38,244 nt of DNA from Acidobacteriaceae bacterium. GTDB taxonomy: Bacteria; Acidobacteriota; Terriglobia; Bryobacterales; Bryobacteraceae. Location: contig JAFAUR010000105.1 in the NCBI GenBank assembly GCA_019243205.1, positions 1 through 38,244 on the forward strand, read 5' to 3'. The position numbers and the translations under genes were made by a program. Positions 36,061 to 38,244 of this stretch are shown one piece after another (the first letter of the stretch is position 1; each line of letters starts with the position of its first letter). The notes beneath the pieces are model-generated. The model searched no databases. It was not told the DNA's origin and was given only the letters and a program-made list of their open reading frames with translations.

Positions 36061-36639
36061 GTGAGTCCCAATGACATGAGTGAGTCATTGAAAAACAAGC
36101 GCATTGCCATTCTGGCGACTGACGGCGTGGAGCAGGTTGAACTGCTGGAGCCCAAAAAGGCACTGGAACAAGCTGGTGCAACCACACAGGTGATCTCGCC
36201 TAAGCAAGGGAAGATCAAAGGCTGGAATCACACCGACTGGGGTGAGGAAATCCCGGTTGACCTGCCTTTGGCTGGCGCAGACCCTGACAATTTCGATTCC
36301 CTTCTGCTTCCGGGCGGCGTAATGAACCCTGATTTCCTTCGTCAGGATCCCGCGGCAGTGAAGTTTGTGAAGTCATTTTTCGAAGCGCACAAGCCCGTGG
36401 GTGCGATCTGCCACGGGCCTTGGCTTTTGGTGGAAGCAGATGTCGTCCGCGGCCGCCGGCTTACTTCCTGGCCCTCACTGAAAACCGACATACGGAACGC
36501 GGGAGGCGAATGGACTGATCAGCAGGTCGTTACCGACCAGGGTTTGGTGACCAGTCGAAAACCCGCCGATATTCCGGCTTTCAACAAAAAGCTCATCGAG
36601 GAATTTGCGGAAGGGAAGCATCAGGCGCAGCACGCCTGA
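36061..36639 (+). CDS. DJ-1/PfpI family (type 1 glutamine amidotransferase-like) protein
   Basis: KRIAILATDGVEQVELLEPKKALEQAGA; LLLPGGVMNPDFLR; GAICHGPWLLVEADVVRGRRLTSW. GTG 36061 or ATG 36076. Confidence 0.92.
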   Translation: MSPNDMSESLKNKRIAILATDGVEQVELLEPKKALEQAGATTQVISPKQGKIKGWNHTDWGEEIPVDLPLAGADPDNFDSLLLPGGVMNPDFLRQDPAAVKFVKSFFEAHKPVGAICHGPWLLVEADVVRGRRLTSWPSLKTDIRNAGGEWTDQQVVTDQGLVTSRKPADIPAFNKKLIEEFAEGKHQAQHA

Positions 36640-36699
36640 TACCGCACGCGAGAAGTCCAGACCGGAACTTCTTTCGACCACACACGCGATGATGGGGCG

Positions 36700-37554
36700 A
36701 TGAAGACCCTCGCCATCGACGTGGGCGGAACCAAGTTCACGCTTGGCTGTTTCGACGAAACGCGGCTAGTTCTCAGGGCCTCTTTCCCGACCGATCGAGC
36801 CGGAGGCCCTGAGGCAATGGTCTGCCAGATAAGAGAAACGGTCGGCAACTGGCGTAAACAGTATGGCTTCGCTCCCGAACGGTGCGGAATAGGCTTCGGA
36901 GGACCGGTCGATTTCCCTAGCCAGACCATCACGCTCTCTACTCACGTGCAAGGATGGGCCGGATTTCCTCTTCTCGACGAGATCGAGAGCTATATAGGCG
37001 TTCGTCCGGTCGTCGACAATGATGCTAATGCAGGCGCTCTAGGTGAAGCGCACTTCGGCGCCGGATTCGGTATCGACCCGATCTTCTACATGACATTGTC
37101 AACAGGAATCGGGGGCGGGATTGTCTCGGGAGGTCACGTTTACCGAGGCGCGGACTGTTACGCCGGTGAGATCGGTCACATGAACATCGTTCCTGACGGT
37201 CCAGCTTGCCTATGCGGATCGAAGGGCTGTTTTGAGCGCATGTGCTGCGGCTTATGGCTGGAACGGGACTTCGGTCACAGCGCGCAGGAGCTTCTCGCGC
37301 AACCCGATTTTGTGAATCGTTACGTCGTCCTCCTGGCCCGTGGATTGAAGGTCGCCATCATGCTGTTGAATCCGGCGCGCATCATCATCGGGGGCGGCAT
37401 CTCGAAGGCAGGCGACAAGCTATTCACTCCTCTCAGAGCTGAACTACGACGGCAGATCACTGCCTGGTCCCGCGCTCGACTGGATGTGGTACCAGCGCAG
37501 TTGGACGACGACAGCGTTCTTTATGGCGCTCTGGTACTTACCGCCGCAACTTGA
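36700..37554 (+). CDS. ROK family protein (glucokinase-like)
   Basis: LAIDVGGTKFTLG; VVDNDANAGALGEAHFGAG; MTLSTGIGGGIVSGG; GEIGHMNIVPDGPACLCGSKGCFERMC. Confidence 0.94.
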   Translation: MKTLAIDVGGTKFTLGCFDETRLVLRASFPTDRAGGPEAMVCQIRETVGNWRKQYGFAPERCGIGFGGPVDFPSQTITLSTHVQGWAGFPLLDEIESYIGVRPVVDNDANAGALGEAHFGAGFGIDPIFYMTLSTGIGGGIVSGGHVYRGADCYAGEIGHMNIVPDGPACLCGSKGCFERMCCGLWLERDFGHSAQELLAQPDFVNRYVVLLARGLKVAIMLLNPARIIIGGGISKAGDKLFTPLRAELRRQITAWSRARLDVVPAQLDDDSVLYGALVLTAAT

Positions 37555-37647
37555 GAAACCTTAATGGCGCCTCCTGTAAATTCGCCCATAATGGACGGCG
37601 CATGAGAAGCGTCTCACCAGCAGATTTGCTGAAGGAGACAAAAAACA

Positions 37648-38052
37648 ATGGCCAAATTAAAACTCGCAACAACAGCCTTTTTACTTAGTTTGGGTTTAAC
37701 CGCATCTCCATATGTTCTGGGTGCCGCTCCTGAACACGGGTACGGGTATCAGGCATATCCCGCGCCGTATGAGAGCCTCCGAGGTCTGGTCGATCGTACG
37801 CAGAGCGATCTGACTGCCGCGATGCAGCTCGAGCACCGCGGAGGTGACCAGCATAAGCGCTACAACGACGCGCAAGGGCATTTGTCCAGTTTCGATCGGC
37901 ACCTGGTCAAAGGGCACTTCGATAAGGGTGAACTGGGGAAAGCGATCGACAGCATCAAGGCAATCCTCGATAAGAACGTACTGCAGGCAAGCAGTCGCGA
38001 CGCCTTGATGCGTGATCTGGAGGAACTCCGGTCGGTTCGCGAGCGCGACTAA
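37648..38052 (+). CDS. Hypothetical exported protein (134 aa)
   Basis: AAGGAGA SD; signal peptide MAKLKLATTAFLLSLGLTASPYVLGAAP; helical C-terminal part. Confidence 0.75.
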   Translation: MAKLKLATTAFLLSLGLTASPYVLGAAPEHGYGYQAYPAPYESLRGLVDRTQSDLTAAMQLEHRGGDQHKRYNDAQGHLSSFDRHLVKGHFDKGELGKAIDSIKAILDKNVLQASSRDALMRDLEELRSVRERD

Positions 38053-38105
38053 GCTGTCCGACTTGATCGGCACCGAAACCAGTCCGCCGGACAGCCTAAT
38101 CAAGT
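38053..38105. repeat. Two interleaved inverted repeats (pseudoknot-capable) after a stop codon
   Basis: GCTGTCCG (38053-38060) / CGGACAGC (38088-38095) and ACTTGAT (38061-38067) / ATCAAGT (38099-38105). Confidence 0.7.
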
Positions 38106-38244
38106 GCACCTAAAACCGCTGAGACGATTCAGCCGATAAACCTACGTCATCTGTGTAATCATGGCGGCGCACGGTCCACATTTATGCGCCGCCTTGAATT
38201 CACGCGGCGAGGGACGGTGCAAACGCAGTGACTAAATGGACGAT

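Noticed and set aside
1-38244. CRISPR array, tRNA/rRNA genes, IS elements, prophage or classical defence islands
   Set aside because: Looked for regular direct repeats, cloverleaf-like segments, transposase or phage motifs; none seen by eye. A tRNAscan/Infernal run was not possible.

Overview
This 38.2 kb window is gene-dense, roughly 43 CDS, mostly housekeeping and envelope genes. The VWFA-related (TIGR03436-type) pair and several exported orphan families suggest an Acidobacteriota-like chromosome; that is an inference. Recognisable blocks, in order: aldehyde dehydrogenase 3' end; phoH-ybeY-corC-era-BON-S41 peptidase; rmuC and a YkgJ-type protein; homoserine dehydrogenase / fabD; a minus-strand cluster of exported methyltransferase, PfkB kinase, rhomboid, BshB1-like deacetylase and exported esterase; ssb; gnd plus a KDG-kinase-like gene; two VWFA-related genes plus a small basic ORF; a GH78 alpha-L-rhamnosidase downstream of an ECF sigma / anti-sigma / exported-protein operon; fasciclin / DinB; HAD; LuxR-type regulator; DUF4142; DUF3309; PfpI; ROK. 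I saw no tRNA, rRNA, CRISPR array, transposon or defence cassette. The most interesting signals are non-coding. (1) At two loci an intrinsic-terminator hairpin carries a Shine-Dalgarno sequence in its 3' arm and its U-tract runs directly into the next start codon. (2) Five convergent gene pairs have stop codons 0-4 nt apart. (3) There is a 21-nt near-perfect palindrome upstream of gnd. (4) There is a long bulged stem with a G-run-rich loop upstream of the ECF sigma gene. (5) There is an interleaved, pseudoknot-capable repeat near the right edge. All product names come from reading the protein sequences; no database search was run.
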